Below are positions 43,989-54,641 of a stretch of DNA of 64,000 bases, one piece after another. The stretch covers positions 1 through 64,000 of the forward strand of contig NZ_BCTU01000014.1 of NCBI RefSeq assembly GCF_001590925.1, read 5' to 3'. Source of the stretch: Serratia plymuthica NBRC 102599 (GTDB lineage Bacteria > Pseudomonadota > Gammaproteobacteria > Enterobacterales > Enterobacteriaceae). Numbering within the stretch: position 1 is the first letter of the stretch; each line of letters begins with the position of its first letter. The notes under the pieces were generated by a model. That model was not told the DNA's origin, did no database searches, and saw only the letters and a program-made list of their open reading frames with translations. A program made the translations under genes and the position numbers.

Positions 43989-44895
43989 GATATTTGCTCA
44001 CATCAACATCGTCTAAAACGGCAACGGCATCTTCAGTCAGAACCGCCAATGAGCAGTAAAGGGAGATTAGGTAGGAGGCTATCGCATTGCGGTTAATCCC
44101 CATAAAGCGCACCGACAGCCCCGGGCTTTGCTCACCGGCGACGCCCGGCTGGTAAAGGCCAATGACGCCCTGACGTTTTTCCCCGGTACGCAGCAGGATA
44201 ATTTTGGTTTTGCCTTCTTCGTCAATGGGCAACTTGTCCGAGGGGATCAGCGGCAAGCCACGCCAGGTGAGAAACTGCGAACCGAACAGACTGACGGTTG
44301 GCGGCGGCACGCCACGGCGGGTGCACTCGCGGCCAAAGGCGGCGATGGCTAACGGATGAGCGAGGAAGAAACCGGGTTCTTTCCATACTTTGGTGATCAG
44401 TTCGTCCAGATCGTCCGGCGTCGGCGCACCGGTCAGCGTTGAAATACGCTGGGCGTCATCGACGCTGGCCAATAAACCGTACTCAGGGTTATTGATCAGC
44501 TCGTTTTCCTGGCGCTCTTTAATGGTTTCAATGGTCAGGCGCAGCTGTTCGCGAATCTGATCGTGCGGGCTGCTGTATAAATCGGAAACGCGGGTATGCA
44601 CGTCCAGAATGGTGGTGACGGCATTGAGAAAATACTCGCGCGGCGCTTCTTCGTAATCCACATAGGTCTGGGGTAATAACCCTTCATCGCGCTGCGAGCA
44701 GGCAACCTGAACATTTAACGGGTTCTTGACCTTGTTCAGGCGGAATATCCCTGCCTCGACCGGTGTCCATTGCAGCAAATGCACCAACCAACGCGGTGTG
44801 ATAATGGATAATTGCGGGACGGTTTTTGTCGCGTTAGCCAATTGCCGTGCTGCATTATCCCCTAATGCAAGCCGGGCGTCATTGTGTTGAGACAT
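43963..44895 (-). CDS. Family 2A encapsulin nanocompartment shell protein (SrpI-like)
   Basis: The product is 310 residues, the usual Family 2A length. Recognisable blocks are TPRWLVHLLQWTPVEAGIFRLNKVKN, LPQTYVDYEEAPREYFLNAVTTILDVHTRVSDLYSSPHDQIREQLRLTIE, NNPEYGLL and the C-terminal LYCSLAVLTEDAVAVLDDVDVSKYHDYPDSYK. These HK97-fold proteins assemble into cytosolic icosahedral shells; in cyanobacterial and Acinetobacter relatives they encapsulate a cysteine desulfurase and are linked to sulfur storage. The flanking desulfurase, serine acetyltransferase and rhodanese genes are the characteristic Family 2A neighbourhood. Confidence 0.95.
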   Translation of the reverse strand: MSQHNDARLALGDNAARQLANATKTVPQLSIITPRWLVHLLQWTPVEAGIFRLNKVKNPLNVQVACSQRDEGLLPQTYVDYEEAPREYFLNAVTTILDVHTRVSDLYSSPHDQIREQLRLTIETIKERQENELINNPEYGLLASVDDAQRISTLTGAPTPDDLDELITKVWKEPGFFLAHPLAIAAFGRECTRRGVPPPTVSLFGSQFLTWRGLPLIPSDKLPIDEEGKTKIILLRTGEKRQGVIGLYQPGVAGEQSPGLSVRFMGINRNAIASYLISLYCSLAVLTEDAVAVLDDVDVSKYHDYPDSYK

Positions 44896-45037
44896 GGTTG
44901 TTTCTCCTGAAAAAAATAGGCTGGTGATAAATAATTAATAATTACCGGTTAAATAGCGCGTTGAATAAAATATCGATTTATTAATTCCGTTTCGCAGACC
45001 TCACTGCGGGTTATTAACATTGTTGAAATGCACCACA

Positions 45038-45991
45038 TTAAATACCTGAGCCAAATTCATGACTGTCGCTCTGGATATTTGCCTGGCGAATATTGCTGCC
45101 CGGTTTGACGCTGCGCGTCAGCCAGACGTTGCCGCCAATGGACGATCCCTTGCCAATGGTAATTCTGCCCAACAAAGTGGCACCGGCGTAGATCACCACA
45201 TCGTCTTCAATAATCGGATGGCGTGGCTGCCCTTTTTGCAGAATGCCGGACTCCTCGGTGACAAAGCGTTTGGCGCCCAGCGTGACCGCCTGATAGAGGC
45301 GTACCCGCTTGCCGATAATGGCGGTTTCGCCAATCACTACGCCAGTGCCGTGGTCGATAAAAAAGCCGTCATCGATTTGTGCACCGGGATGAATATCGAT
45401 ACCGGTTTCACCGTGAGCCTTTTCGGCGATGATGCGCGCCAGCAAAGGAACGCCCGCGAGATAGAAATAGTGCGCCAACCGGTGGTGGATAATGGCGTTG
45501 ACGCCGGGGAAACACAGTAACACCTCGTCCACGCTGCGCGCCGAAGGATCGCCGTGATAAGCGGCCAGAATGTCGCTGTCCAACCGGCGACGAATGGCCG
45601 GCAACACGGTGGCGAACTGCCGCACCAGCGTCACCGCCTGTGCATTGAGCGAGTCCCCAAGCTCTGCGTCGTCGCCCTCAGAACGGCTAAACCCCAGAGC
45701 AAGGCGCACCTGAATCAGCAATGCATTCAGCACCGCGTCCAGCGTATGACCAACGAAGTAGTCTTCGCTTTCATGGCGCAGATCGTCCGGCCCCAAGCGC
45801 ATCGGGAATAAAATCGCTCGCAGCGATTCGGTTATTTCGCTGACCACACTTTTCGACGGCAGCTCCTTTTGCCCGGAAAGCGACGCCTGGCCACTGCGCT
45901 CGCGCCAGGAGAGCCGCGCTGAGCGCAGCTCATTAACGATATCGGCAAGTTGCCAGTTGGTATTTTCTTGCGGCTGTGAAAAGCGAGTCAT
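45038..45991 (-). CDS. Serine O-acetyltransferase (EpsC/CysE-like)
   Basis: The product is 317 residues. The N-terminal helical domain (ESLRAILFPMRLGPDDLRHESEDYFVGHTLDAVLNAL) is followed by a left-handed beta-helix of hexapeptides with the catalytic ETGIDIHPGAQIDDGFFIDHGTGVVIGETA and GGNVWLTRSVKPGS. It acetylates serine with acetyl-CoA to O-acetylserine, the cysteine precursor. Its length and N-terminal domain follow the EpsC type, not the 273-residue CysE. In the encapsulin operon it would supply the cysteine pathway feeding the desulfurase, or respond to its products. The conserved C-terminal tail that mediates cysteine feedback in CysE cannot be judged by eye. Confidence 0.92.
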   Translation of the reverse strand: MTRFSQPQENTNWQLADIVNELRSARLSWRERSGQASLSGQKELPSKSVVSEITESLRAILFPMRLGPDDLRHESEDYFVGHTLDAVLNALLIQVRLALGFSRSEGDDAELGDSLNAQAVTLVRQFATVLPAIRRRLDSDILAAYHGDPSARSVDEVLLCFPGVNAIIHHRLAHYFYLAGVPLLARIIAEKAHGETGIDIHPGAQIDDGFFIDHGTGVVIGETAIIGKRVRLYQAVTLGAKRFVTEESGILQKGQPRHPIIEDDVVIYAGATLLGRITIGKGSSIGGNVWLTRSVKPGSNIRQANIQSDSHEFGSGI

Positions 45992-46044
45992 AATTCCCTC
46001 TGTTTATGTGATAACGCCCAATGACCCACTCGGTTCGAGCGCCG

Positions 46045-46485
46045 TCAGGCTGTCTTTAGCCAGGGTAAGTGTCGTGCGCCCTCAATCCCGCCTTGTACGC
46101 CGTAAGCCTGCGTATAACCGGCTTTAAGGGCCCCCAGCACCGCATCGGCGGAGCGTTTGCCGGTTTGGCACAGCAGGATGACCTGCTGCTGTTTGTCGAC
46201 GACTTTGCTTAACTCAAGGAAAAAACGCGGGTTGCGGATTTTGTTCGAGCCGGTTAACCAGGGAACTCGCGCGGATTCCTCAACGTAGCCAAAGGTTTTG
46301 CGCTCTTCCGGGGTGCGGATATCCACCAACACCGCCGCCCCGCTGTTGACTAATTGCCAACTGGCTTCCGGCGTCAGATCGCGTTCAAAAGCGGCGGTAT
46401 TTTGGGCGACGTAGTTATCCCTGCCTGGGTTATCCGCATTCACGTTGGAATGGGTTTTAAACCTTTGTGCAGATGCGTAGGACAT
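46045..46485 (-). CDS. Rhodanese-like sulfurtransferase
   Basis: The product is 146 residues from ATG 46485, for which GGAGG sits 5 nt upstream; the in-frame ATG at 46500 contributes that site. The single rhodanese domain shows LVDIRTPEERKTFGYVEESARVPW and the active-site loop LCQTGKRSADAVLGALKAGY (Cys106, Arg111). It accepts sulfane sulfur as a persulfide and would pass it on to or from the desulfurase cargo. It is the first gene of the encapsulin operon. The ~25-residue N-terminal stretch (SYASAQRFKTHSNVNADNPGR) has no assigned role. Confidence 0.9.
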   Translation of the reverse strand: MSYASAQRFKTHSNVNADNPGRDNYVAQNTAAFERDLTPEASWQLVNSGAAVLVDIRTPEERKTFGYVEESARVPWLTGSNKIRNPRFFLELSKVVDKQQQVILLCQTGKRSADAVLGALKAGYTQAYGVQGGIEGARHLPWLKTA

Positions 46486-46834
46486 ATTCACCTCCGGCAT
46501 ATTCTCTATTTTTCAGTAGGGTTGTTTTCGTTCATTAACTTCAATTTATTACCCTTTCCGACCAGCAATAAATAACTTTTCATTAGGGCTTATAGTAAAA
46601 GCATCTAGCCCGACTTAGCTAAAATCAGGCTAATGAAAACCAATTATTGGCTTATGAATTTCGATTTTCGCGTGGCTATGTTACAGCGCGCTGTTACCCG
46701 TTTTCTCCCGTCGATCACATTACGGGTAACACAGTTTATTAACACTCTTCAGCGTGATATCTGTCGCAAAACCGCCGTCTGAAAACCGCTTTGATAACAA
46801 CAACGAAACCATGGTGTTTTCTGAACAGGTAAAA
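46486..46834. promoter_or_regulatory. Divergent promoter region: encapsulin operon / hydroxyacid dehydrogenase
   Basis: It is AT-rich, ~350 bp, and should hold the encapsulin-operon promoter. An 11-bp perfect palindrome, CCAATTATTGG, lies at 46640-46650. Short related runs (GGCTTAT, AGCCCGACTTAGC) surround it. A CysB- or Cbl-type activator site is conceivable but no consensus could be confirmed. Confidence 0.4.
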
Positions 46835-46837
46835 ATG

Positions 46838-47785
46838 ATGACCGATACCCCCAATGACGTATTGTTGATCGCCCCGCTAATGGACAACCTGCTTGCCCGC
46901 CTTGAGGCCAACTTTGTCGTGCACCGTCTCTACGAACAGGCCGACCCGGCCGCTTTCCTGGCGGCCAATGGCGGAACCCTCACCGCACTGGTCACCCGTG
47001 GCGATATTGGCGTTGCTACGTCGGTACTGGAACAACTGCCGAACCTGGGGCTGATTGCCGTTTTCGGCGTGGGCACCGACGCCATTGACCTGAGTTATAC
47101 CCGGCAGCGCGGCATCGCGGTCACCATCACCTCCGGCGCACTGACGGAAGACGTGGCGGATATGGCGCTGGGGTTGCTGCTGGCAACTGCGCGCCAACTG
47201 TGCCACTACGACCGTTTTGTGCGTGAAGGCCGCTGGCTGCAGGAAGCGCCGGGCCTGTCGGTGCAGGTCAGCGGCAAGCGCCTCGGCATTTTTGGCATGG
47301 GCAACATCGGCCGCGCCATTGCCCAGCGCGCTGCCGGTTTCAACATGCATATTCAATACGCCAGCCACCAACAGGATGGCGCATTACCCTATGCTTACTT
47401 CCCCGATCCCCTCTCCCTGGCGCGGGAAAGCGACTTCTTTGTTATCGCCATTTCCGGCGGCAAAGACAGCATCGGCCTGGTGGACAAAACGATCTTCAAT
47501 GCTCTGCCGCCGCACGCGCTGGTGATTAACATTGCCCGTGGCAGCATCGTTAATGAACAAGATCTGATCGATGCCCTGCAAAGCGGCGCCATCGCAGGCG
47601 CCGGGTTGGATGTCTACGCCGACGAACCCAGGGTGCCCGCCGCGCTGATTGGCATGAACAACGTGGTGCTGCAACCCCATGTCGCCAGCGGCACGCACGA
47701 AACCCGACAAAAGATGAGCGATATTGTGTTCGCCAACGTCAGTGCCTATTTCAGGCACCAGCCTCTGCCCAACGCTATCGAATAG
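46838..47785 (+). CDS. D-isomer 2-hydroxyacid dehydrogenase (NAD(P)-dependent)
   Basis: The product is 315 residues from ATG 46838 (AGG 8 nt upstream); ATG 46835 is equally possible. The Rossmann motif is LGIFGMGNIGRAIAQRAAG; catalytic residues lie in INIARGSIVNEQDL (Arg), YADEPRVP (Glu) and QPHVASGTHE (His). It resembles hydroxypyruvate/glyoxylate reductases of the GhrB/GhrA-like or HPPR type, interconverting 2-oxo and D-2-hydroxy acids. The MFS gene 126 bp downstream may import the substrate. The exact substrate is open. Confidence 0.88.
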   Translation: MTDTPNDVLLIAPLMDNLLARLEANFVVHRLYEQADPAAFLAANGGTLTALVTRGDIGVATSVLEQLPNLGLIAVFGVGTDAIDLSYTRQRGIAVTITSGALTEDVADMALGLLLATARQLCHYDRFVREGRWLQEAPGLSVQVSGKRLGIFGMGNIGRAIAQRAAGFNMHIQYASHQQDGALPYAYFPDPLSLARESDFFVIAISGGKDSIGLVDKTIFNALPPHALVINIARGSIVNEQDLIDALQSGAIAGAGLDVYADEPRVPAALIGMNNVVLQPHVASGTHETRQKMSDIVFANVSAYFRHQPLPNAIE

Positions 47786-47824
47786 TTAACAGGTTTTACT
47801 CATTTTGAACGACAGAACCTTATT

Positions 47825-47885
47825 TATACCCTATGAATTTCAAGCTGCAGCCAACAACGCTGCGGCTTGAAAGGCGACGGGTATA
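47825..47885. repeat. 61-bp palindromic repeat (MITE/REP-like)
   Basis: Terminal arms TATACCC (47825-47831) and GGGTATA (47879-47885) are exact inverse complements. Inside, CAAGCTGCAGC and GCTGCGGCTTG pair with one mismatch. The layout and sequence resemble palindromic repeats that are dispersed in Serratia and Yersinia genomes (from memory). It sits between the dehydrogenase and MFS genes and could fold in the mRNA. Confidence 0.6.
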
Positions 47886-47911
47886 CCCTGTGCCCGCAAA
47901 GAGAGATCGCT

Positions 47912-49219
47912 ATGGATAATAAAATCCCCAACACCCGCTGGCTGCGGGTTATTGCCCCGATCCTGATCGCCTGCATTATTTCTTTTATGGACCGGGTTAA
48001 TATCAGTTTTGCGCTGCCCGGCGGAATGGAAAGTGATTTGGGCATCACCAGCCAGATGGCCGGCCTGGCCAGCGGCATTTTCTTTATCGGTTACCTGTTT
48101 TTGCAGGTGCCCGGTGGGCGCATCGCGGTTAACGGCAGCGGCAAACGTTTTATCGCCTGGTCTTTGTGCGCGTGGGCGGTAGTTTCGGTGGCCACCGGAT
48201 TTGTCACCAATCACTATCAATTGCTGGTGCTGCGCTTTGTTCTGGGCATTTCCGAAGGGGGTATGCTGCCGGTGGTGCTGACCATGATCAGCAACTGGTT
48301 CCCGGAGAAAGAGCTGGGGCGCGCCAACGCTTTCGTCATGATGTTCGCCCCTCTTGGCGGCATGCTTACCGCACCGATCTCGGGTGCCATCATCAATCAG
48401 CTCGACTGGCGCTGGCTGTTTATTCTCGAAGGGTTGCTGTCGCTGCTGGTGCTGGCCGTCTGGTGGCTGTTGATCAGCGATCGACCGCAGGAGGCGCGTT
48501 GGTTGCCGGCACGCGAGCGTGAATATCTGATAACCGAATTGGCGCGTGAACGCCAGGCACGCAGTAAGGCGCAGCCGGTCAGTAATGCCCCGCTGAGAGA
48601 TGTGTTTCGCAATAAAGGGTTGATGAAGTTGGTGCTGCTGAACTTCTTTTATCAAACCGGCGATTACGGCTACACCCTGTGGCTGCCCACCATCTTGAAA
48701 AATCTCACCGGCGGCAATATGGCCTCGGTCGGATTTCTGGCCATTTTGCCCTTCGTCGCCACGCTGCTGGGGATTTACCTGATTTCGGTACTCACCGACA
48801 AAACCGGCAAGCGCCGCCTGTGGGTGATGGTTTCACTGTTCTGCTTCGCCGCCGCGCTGTTGGCTTCGGTGGTACTGCGCCATAACGTGGTGGCGGCCTA
48901 TATCGCCCTGGTGGTCTGCGGATTCTTCCTCAAGGCCGCTACCAGCCCGTTCTGGTCGATGCCTGGCCGCATCGCCTCGGCGGAGGTGGCCGGCGGCGCA
49001 CGCGGCGTGATCAACGGCCTGGGCAATCTGGGCGGTTTCTGCGGGCCTTATCTGGTGGGCGTGATGATTTATCTGTACGGCCAGAACGTCGCCGTTTGCG
49101 GGCTGGCCGTCTCGCTGATTATCGCCGGTATTATCGCCTGGCGGCTGCCGAAGGAGTGCGATCTGACCGGGTCCGAACCGGCACATGACGCCCTGCTGGA
49201 AAAGGCCAAACGCGCCTGA
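47912..49219 (+). CDS. MFS transporter, ACS (anion:cation symporter) family
   Basis: The product is 435 residues from ATG 47912 (GAGAG upstream). There are about 12 hydrophobic segments: ISFMDRVNISFALPGGMESDLGITSQMAGLASGIFFIGYLFLQVPGGRIA is typical of the ACS family (the RVN and FxGY patterns of GudP/phthalate/tartrate carriers), then LRFVLGISEGGMLPVVLTMISNWFPEKELGRANA. It imports an organic anion such as a sugar acid or hydroxy acid by proton symport. Together with the upstream 2-hydroxyacid dehydrogenase it suggests uptake and reduction/oxidation of a hydroxy acid (inference). Confidence 0.9.
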   Translation: MDNKIPNTRWLRVIAPILIACIISFMDRVNISFALPGGMESDLGITSQMAGLASGIFFIGYLFLQVPGGRIAVNGSGKRFIAWSLCAWAVVSVATGFVTNHYQLLVLRFVLGISEGGMLPVVLTMISNWFPEKELGRANAFVMMFAPLGGMLTAPISGAIINQLDWRWLFILEGLLSLLVLAVWWLLISDRPQEARWLPAREREYLITELARERQARSKAQPVSNAPLRDVFRNKGLMKLVLLNFFYQTGDYGYTLWLPTILKNLTGGNMASVGFLAILPFVATLLGIYLISVLTDKTGKRRLWVMVSLFCFAAALLASVVLRHNVVAAYIALVVCGFFLKAATSPFWSMPGRIASAEVAGGARGVINGLGNLGGFCGPYLVGVMIYLYGQNVAVCGLAVSLIIAGIIAWRLPKECDLTGSEPAHDALLEKAKRA

Positions 49220-49307
49220 AAAGCAACGGAAACCACGAGCGGGCTACGGCAAAATTTGCTATGTTAGCCCGCTGATTACGCTCTGTTGCCACTAGCCGGA
49301 TAAGTCT

Positions 49308-50042
49308 ATGTTTACCCATAAAGCAATCGCCGAACTCAACGCGCTGGAAATGATGGTTTATAACTACGTCATCAAAAACAAGAACCCGGTGATGTACATG
49401 ACGATCCGCGAACTGGCCGAGGCCGCCGGGGTGTCTACCACCACCGTGTTGCGCTTTTGCAAGAAAATGGGGTGCGAGGGATATTCCGAATTCCGTATTC
49501 GTTTCAAGCTGTATCTGGAACAGGCGGAAGTGGTGCCGATGGATTTTGGCACCAGCGAAATCATCAGCTTTTTTAAAAGCATCAACAACGACGAGTTTAA
49601 TCAGCAAATCGATCAGGCGGTGCAGCATATCGCCGCGGCGGAACGCATTATTTTCGTCGGCGTAAGCACCTCGGGCGCGTTGGGCAGATACGGTGCACGT
49701 TTCTTTTCCAACGTCGGGAAATTCAGCACCCATATTGACGATCCTTATTACCCGATCAACAGCGATATGTATAAAAGCGCGGTGGCAATTATGCTTTCGG
49801 TCTCCGGCGAAACCGAAGAGATCCTGCGTCTCGCCAGCCAGTTCAGCCTGCATCACTGCAAAATTGTCAGCATCACCAACAACGAAACCTCGTCGCTGGC
49901 AAAAATTGCGGACTTCAACCTCTCCTACCACGTCCCCCAACAGCTCATTGCCGGCCAACATAATATCACCACCCAGATCCCGGTCATTTACATTATTGAA
50001 ACCATCGGCAAGCGGCTGGGGAATATTAACTCTGCAAAATAA
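49308..50042 (+). CDS. RpiR/MurR-family regulator with SIS domain
   Basis: The product is 244 residues. The N-terminal HTH_6 domain is PVMYMTIRELAEAAGVSTTTVLRFCKKMGCEGYSEFRIRFKLYLE. The SIS sugar-phosphate domain starts ~107 (AAERIIFVGVSTSGALGRYGARFFSNVG, ...AVAIMLSVSGETEEILRLASQF). Such proteins sense a phosphosugar. It lies 137 bp upstream of bglA in the same direction, so regulation of beta-glucoside use is likely. It could instead serve the upstream MFS unit. Confidence 0.92.
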   Translation: MFTHKAIAELNALEMMVYNYVIKNKNPVMYMTIRELAEAAGVSTTTVLRFCKKMGCEGYSEFRIRFKLYLEQAEVVPMDFGTSEIISFFKSINNDEFNQQIDQAVQHIAAAERIIFVGVSTSGALGRYGARFFSNVGKFSTHIDDPYYPINSDMYKSAVAIMLSVSGETEEILRLASQFSLHHCKIVSITNNETSSLAKIADFNLSYHVPQQLIAGQHNITTQIPVIYIIETIGKRLGNINSAK

Positions 50043-50160
50043 AACAGCCTGTTTTTTTAATGTGACAAGTTACCGAAGCGCTAATTTGTTATATCGTGAC
50101 TTTTAATTCCAGCTTGCTACTCTATTCTCAGACGCTAACAAAATAGCCTTTCATTAATAA

Positions 50161-51615
<1,455 letters not shown>

Positions 51616-51644
51616 AAATCACGGTTTTTTCTTATGAAAACGCG

Positions 51645-51675
51645 AATGAGCCACAGCAATGTGGCTCATTTTTAT
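51645..51675 (+). terminator. Rho-independent terminator after bglA
   Basis: AATGAGCCACA (51645-51655), GCAA loop, TGTGGCTCATT (51660-51670), then TTTAT. An 11-bp perfect stem 30 bp past the bglA stop. Cassette 3 begins just beyond it on the opposite strand. Confidence 0.88.
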
Positions 51676-51750
51676 TGGGGTTTTGTGTAGTTAGTTGTCC
51701 CTTTTTCAGATGGTCTTTAAAATATACAGATAGCCTTTACCCCTGAATAA

Positions 51751-52185
51751 TCATCTAAAACTGACTTTACTTAAAGTCAGTGTATGATTGTCCTTATCTA
51801 TGGATATATAGAAATAAGGTAAAACTTCATCTTTCCTCGTCCATTTTTCAGACGACCCATCATGCGATGATACTTTGTACCCTAAAGTGATTAGATGTTT
51901 TTTGACATCTGACAAAATTGCGTTATCACTGTAGATAATACTACTTTCTCTTGATTGACCACCATCCTGGGCTATAAATGTAAAATAATACGACACATCC
52001 CCTTTTGGCGCAGATCTGATATCTTTGTCCGTATATAGATAATATGCCCATACATTTGACTTTGTATACCCATCTTTTTCCTCCGCCACCTTCTGCATAC
52101 TAAAGTCGAAAAGAAAAAAAATGATAAAAATGACCAGAAAGCTAAATAATATTTTCTTCAATTTATTGGCCTTATTATTACTCAA
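51751..52185 (-). CDS. Single-pass membrane protein, putative immunity partner (cassette 3)
   Basis: The product is 144 residues. A Lys-rich N-terminus precedes one transmembrane helix (ILFSFLVIFIIFFLFDFSM, ~12-30). The remaining ~110 residues would face the periplasm: WAYYLYTDKDIRSAPKGDVSYYFTFIAQDGG, then ITLGYKVSSHDGSSEKWTRKDEVLPYFYISIDKDNHTLTLSKVSF. I do not recognise a family. It overlaps the upstream gene by 8 bp and is strongly AT-rich. Size, topology and order match those of the DUF943 protein of cassette 2, so an immunity role is inferred. Confidence 0.68.
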   Translation of the reverse strand: MSNNKANKLKKILFSFLVIFIIFFLFDFSMQKVAEEKDGYTKSNVWAYYLYTDKDIRSAPKGDVSYYFTFIAQDGGQSRESSIIYSDNAILSDVKKHLITLGYKVSSHDGSSEKWTRKDEVLPYFYISIDKDNHTLTLSKVSFR

Positions 52186-52870
52186 TAGAATTTATTATTC
52201 CGCTTTTATTACTGGTACGAATAACAATGTCTTCATTTGGGGTGAATTTATATGGGGTAACTTGCATCATAAATCTAGGGAGTTGCCCTTTATAAGGTTT
52301 GTGGCAGGTGAATTTTTCCGCAGGATCAGGGAATAGAAGTGGTAAAAACCCAGTGTTTTTATAACGTCCGATAGGTCCATAGTGATCCCATCGGCGAAGC
52401 GCAGATTCTTTGCAAACAATCTTCAACTCCCCCCAATATATACGAGGGAAATTAACCCGGTAAAAACCGAATAAATCAGAAATAAGATCTTCACCACTGA
52501 ACCCACTGTCAGTATACCAGCTAAAAAAAGGCATTGATTGCCAGTTTTCGAATGCAACAGCAGTGCTCATCATCATAGCCAAAGCTATGCTTCGTCTTTC
52601 AGCTGGTGTTCTGCCTTTTTTTATCTGCCAAACGTTAAAACGCCCAGTTGCAAACCGGCTGAACGCCATTTTTTGTTCATAACGCACTTGGTAATAGGGT
52701 TTACCATTTGATTCGCCAGTGGAAAAACTGGCCATAAGAGCACGTACGTCATCACCTCGAGCATGGCCCATGTCAATCCAACCCAATATTTCTGAATAAA
52801 CAAGTCCATGACGAATTACTTTTTCGGAACCAAATCTGGATATATCCAGAATATCTTCGCGCTTACTCAT
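52178..52870 (-). CDS. Uncharacterised protein, putative effector (cassette 3)
   Basis: The product is 230 residues from ATG 52870, which has AAGGGA 8 nt upstream (the in-frame codon at 52900 does not). No signal peptide. Distinctive segments are GLVYSEILGWIDMGHARGDDVRALMASF, RRSIALAMMMSTAVAFENWQSMPFFSWYTDSGFSGEDLISDLFGFYRV and ALRRWDHYGPIGRYKNTGFLPLLFPDP. The WIDMGHA motif with acidic and Trp-rich surroundings suggests an enzyme active site; a distant similarity to DUF4056-like proteins is possible but not secure. Encoded with a coupled membrane protein in an AT-rich island, it may be a periplasm-acting effector. No named function is offered. Confidence 0.65.
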   Translation of the reverse strand: MSKREDILDISRFGSEKVIRHGLVYSEILGWIDMGHARGDDVRALMASFSTGESNGKPYYQVRYEQKMAFSRFATGRFNVWQIKKGRTPAERRSIALAMMMSTAVAFENWQSMPFFSWYTDSGFSGEDLISDLFGFYRVNFPRIYWGELKIVCKESALRRWDHYGPIGRYKNTGFLPLLFPDPAEKFTCHKPYKGQLPRFMMQVTPYKFTPNEDIVIRTSNKSGIINSIE

Positions 52871-53919
<1,049 letters not shown>

Positions 53920-53920
<1 letters not shown>

Positions 53921-54543
53921 TGCCGCAACAGTATCTGCCGGAAACGCCGTCGCAAACCGCCGGGCCTTATGTGCACATCGGCCTGGCCCCCTTTGCCGCC
54001 GGCTTCGACATCTTTGAAAACAACTTTAATCACGTTCTGACCCAGCCGGAAACCCAGGGCGAACGTATCACCCTAGAAGGCCGAGTGTTTGACGGCAGCG
54101 GTTCGCCGATCCGTGATGTGCTGCTGGAAATCTGGCAGGCCAATGCGCACGGCCGCTACAACCACCCGGGTGATCAACAGCACGAGAAGCCGCTGGACAG
54201 CGCTTTTCGCGGTTGGGGCCGCAGTTGTTCGGATTTTGAAACCGGCCACTATCGCTTTGAAACCATCAAACCCGGCGCAGTTTGCGGACGTGACGGCCGC
54301 CTGATGGCACCGCACGTTAATCTGTGGATCGTCGCGCGCGGCATCAATCTTGGGCTGCATACCCGGATGTATTTTGCCGACGAAGATGCCGCCAACCGGC
54401 AAGATCCGGTGCTGAATCTGATCGAACTGGAGGTACGCCGCAAAACGCTGATTGCTCACTCCGAGCGCCGTGGCGACGAACTGGTGTATCGTTTTGACAT
54501 TGTTATTCAGGGCGATCGCGAAACGGTGTTCTTCGACCTGTAG
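53920..54543 (+). CDS. pcaG: Protocatechuate 3,4-dioxygenase alpha subunit
   Basis: The product is 207 residues. It starts LPETPSQTAGPYVHIGLAP, the alpha-subunit hallmark, followed by ITLEGRVFDGSGSPIRDVLLEIWQANAHGRYNHP, FETIKPGA and APHVNLWIVARGINLGLHTRMYF. It shares the intradiol fold with PcaH but lacks the complete metal-ligand set, as alpha subunits do. Alpha and beta form the (alpha-beta-Fe)n enzyme. It is the second gene of the pcaHG operon, 99 bp before the LysR regulator gene. Confidence 0.95.
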
Positions 54544-54641
54544 TTCCTGCCACCGCCGCGGCCGCAAAAAATCTGCACGCCAGTGCAAATATGCGGCCGC
54601 CGTCACTTGTTGCCGCAGGGGAAAACTCCCTACACTGGGGC

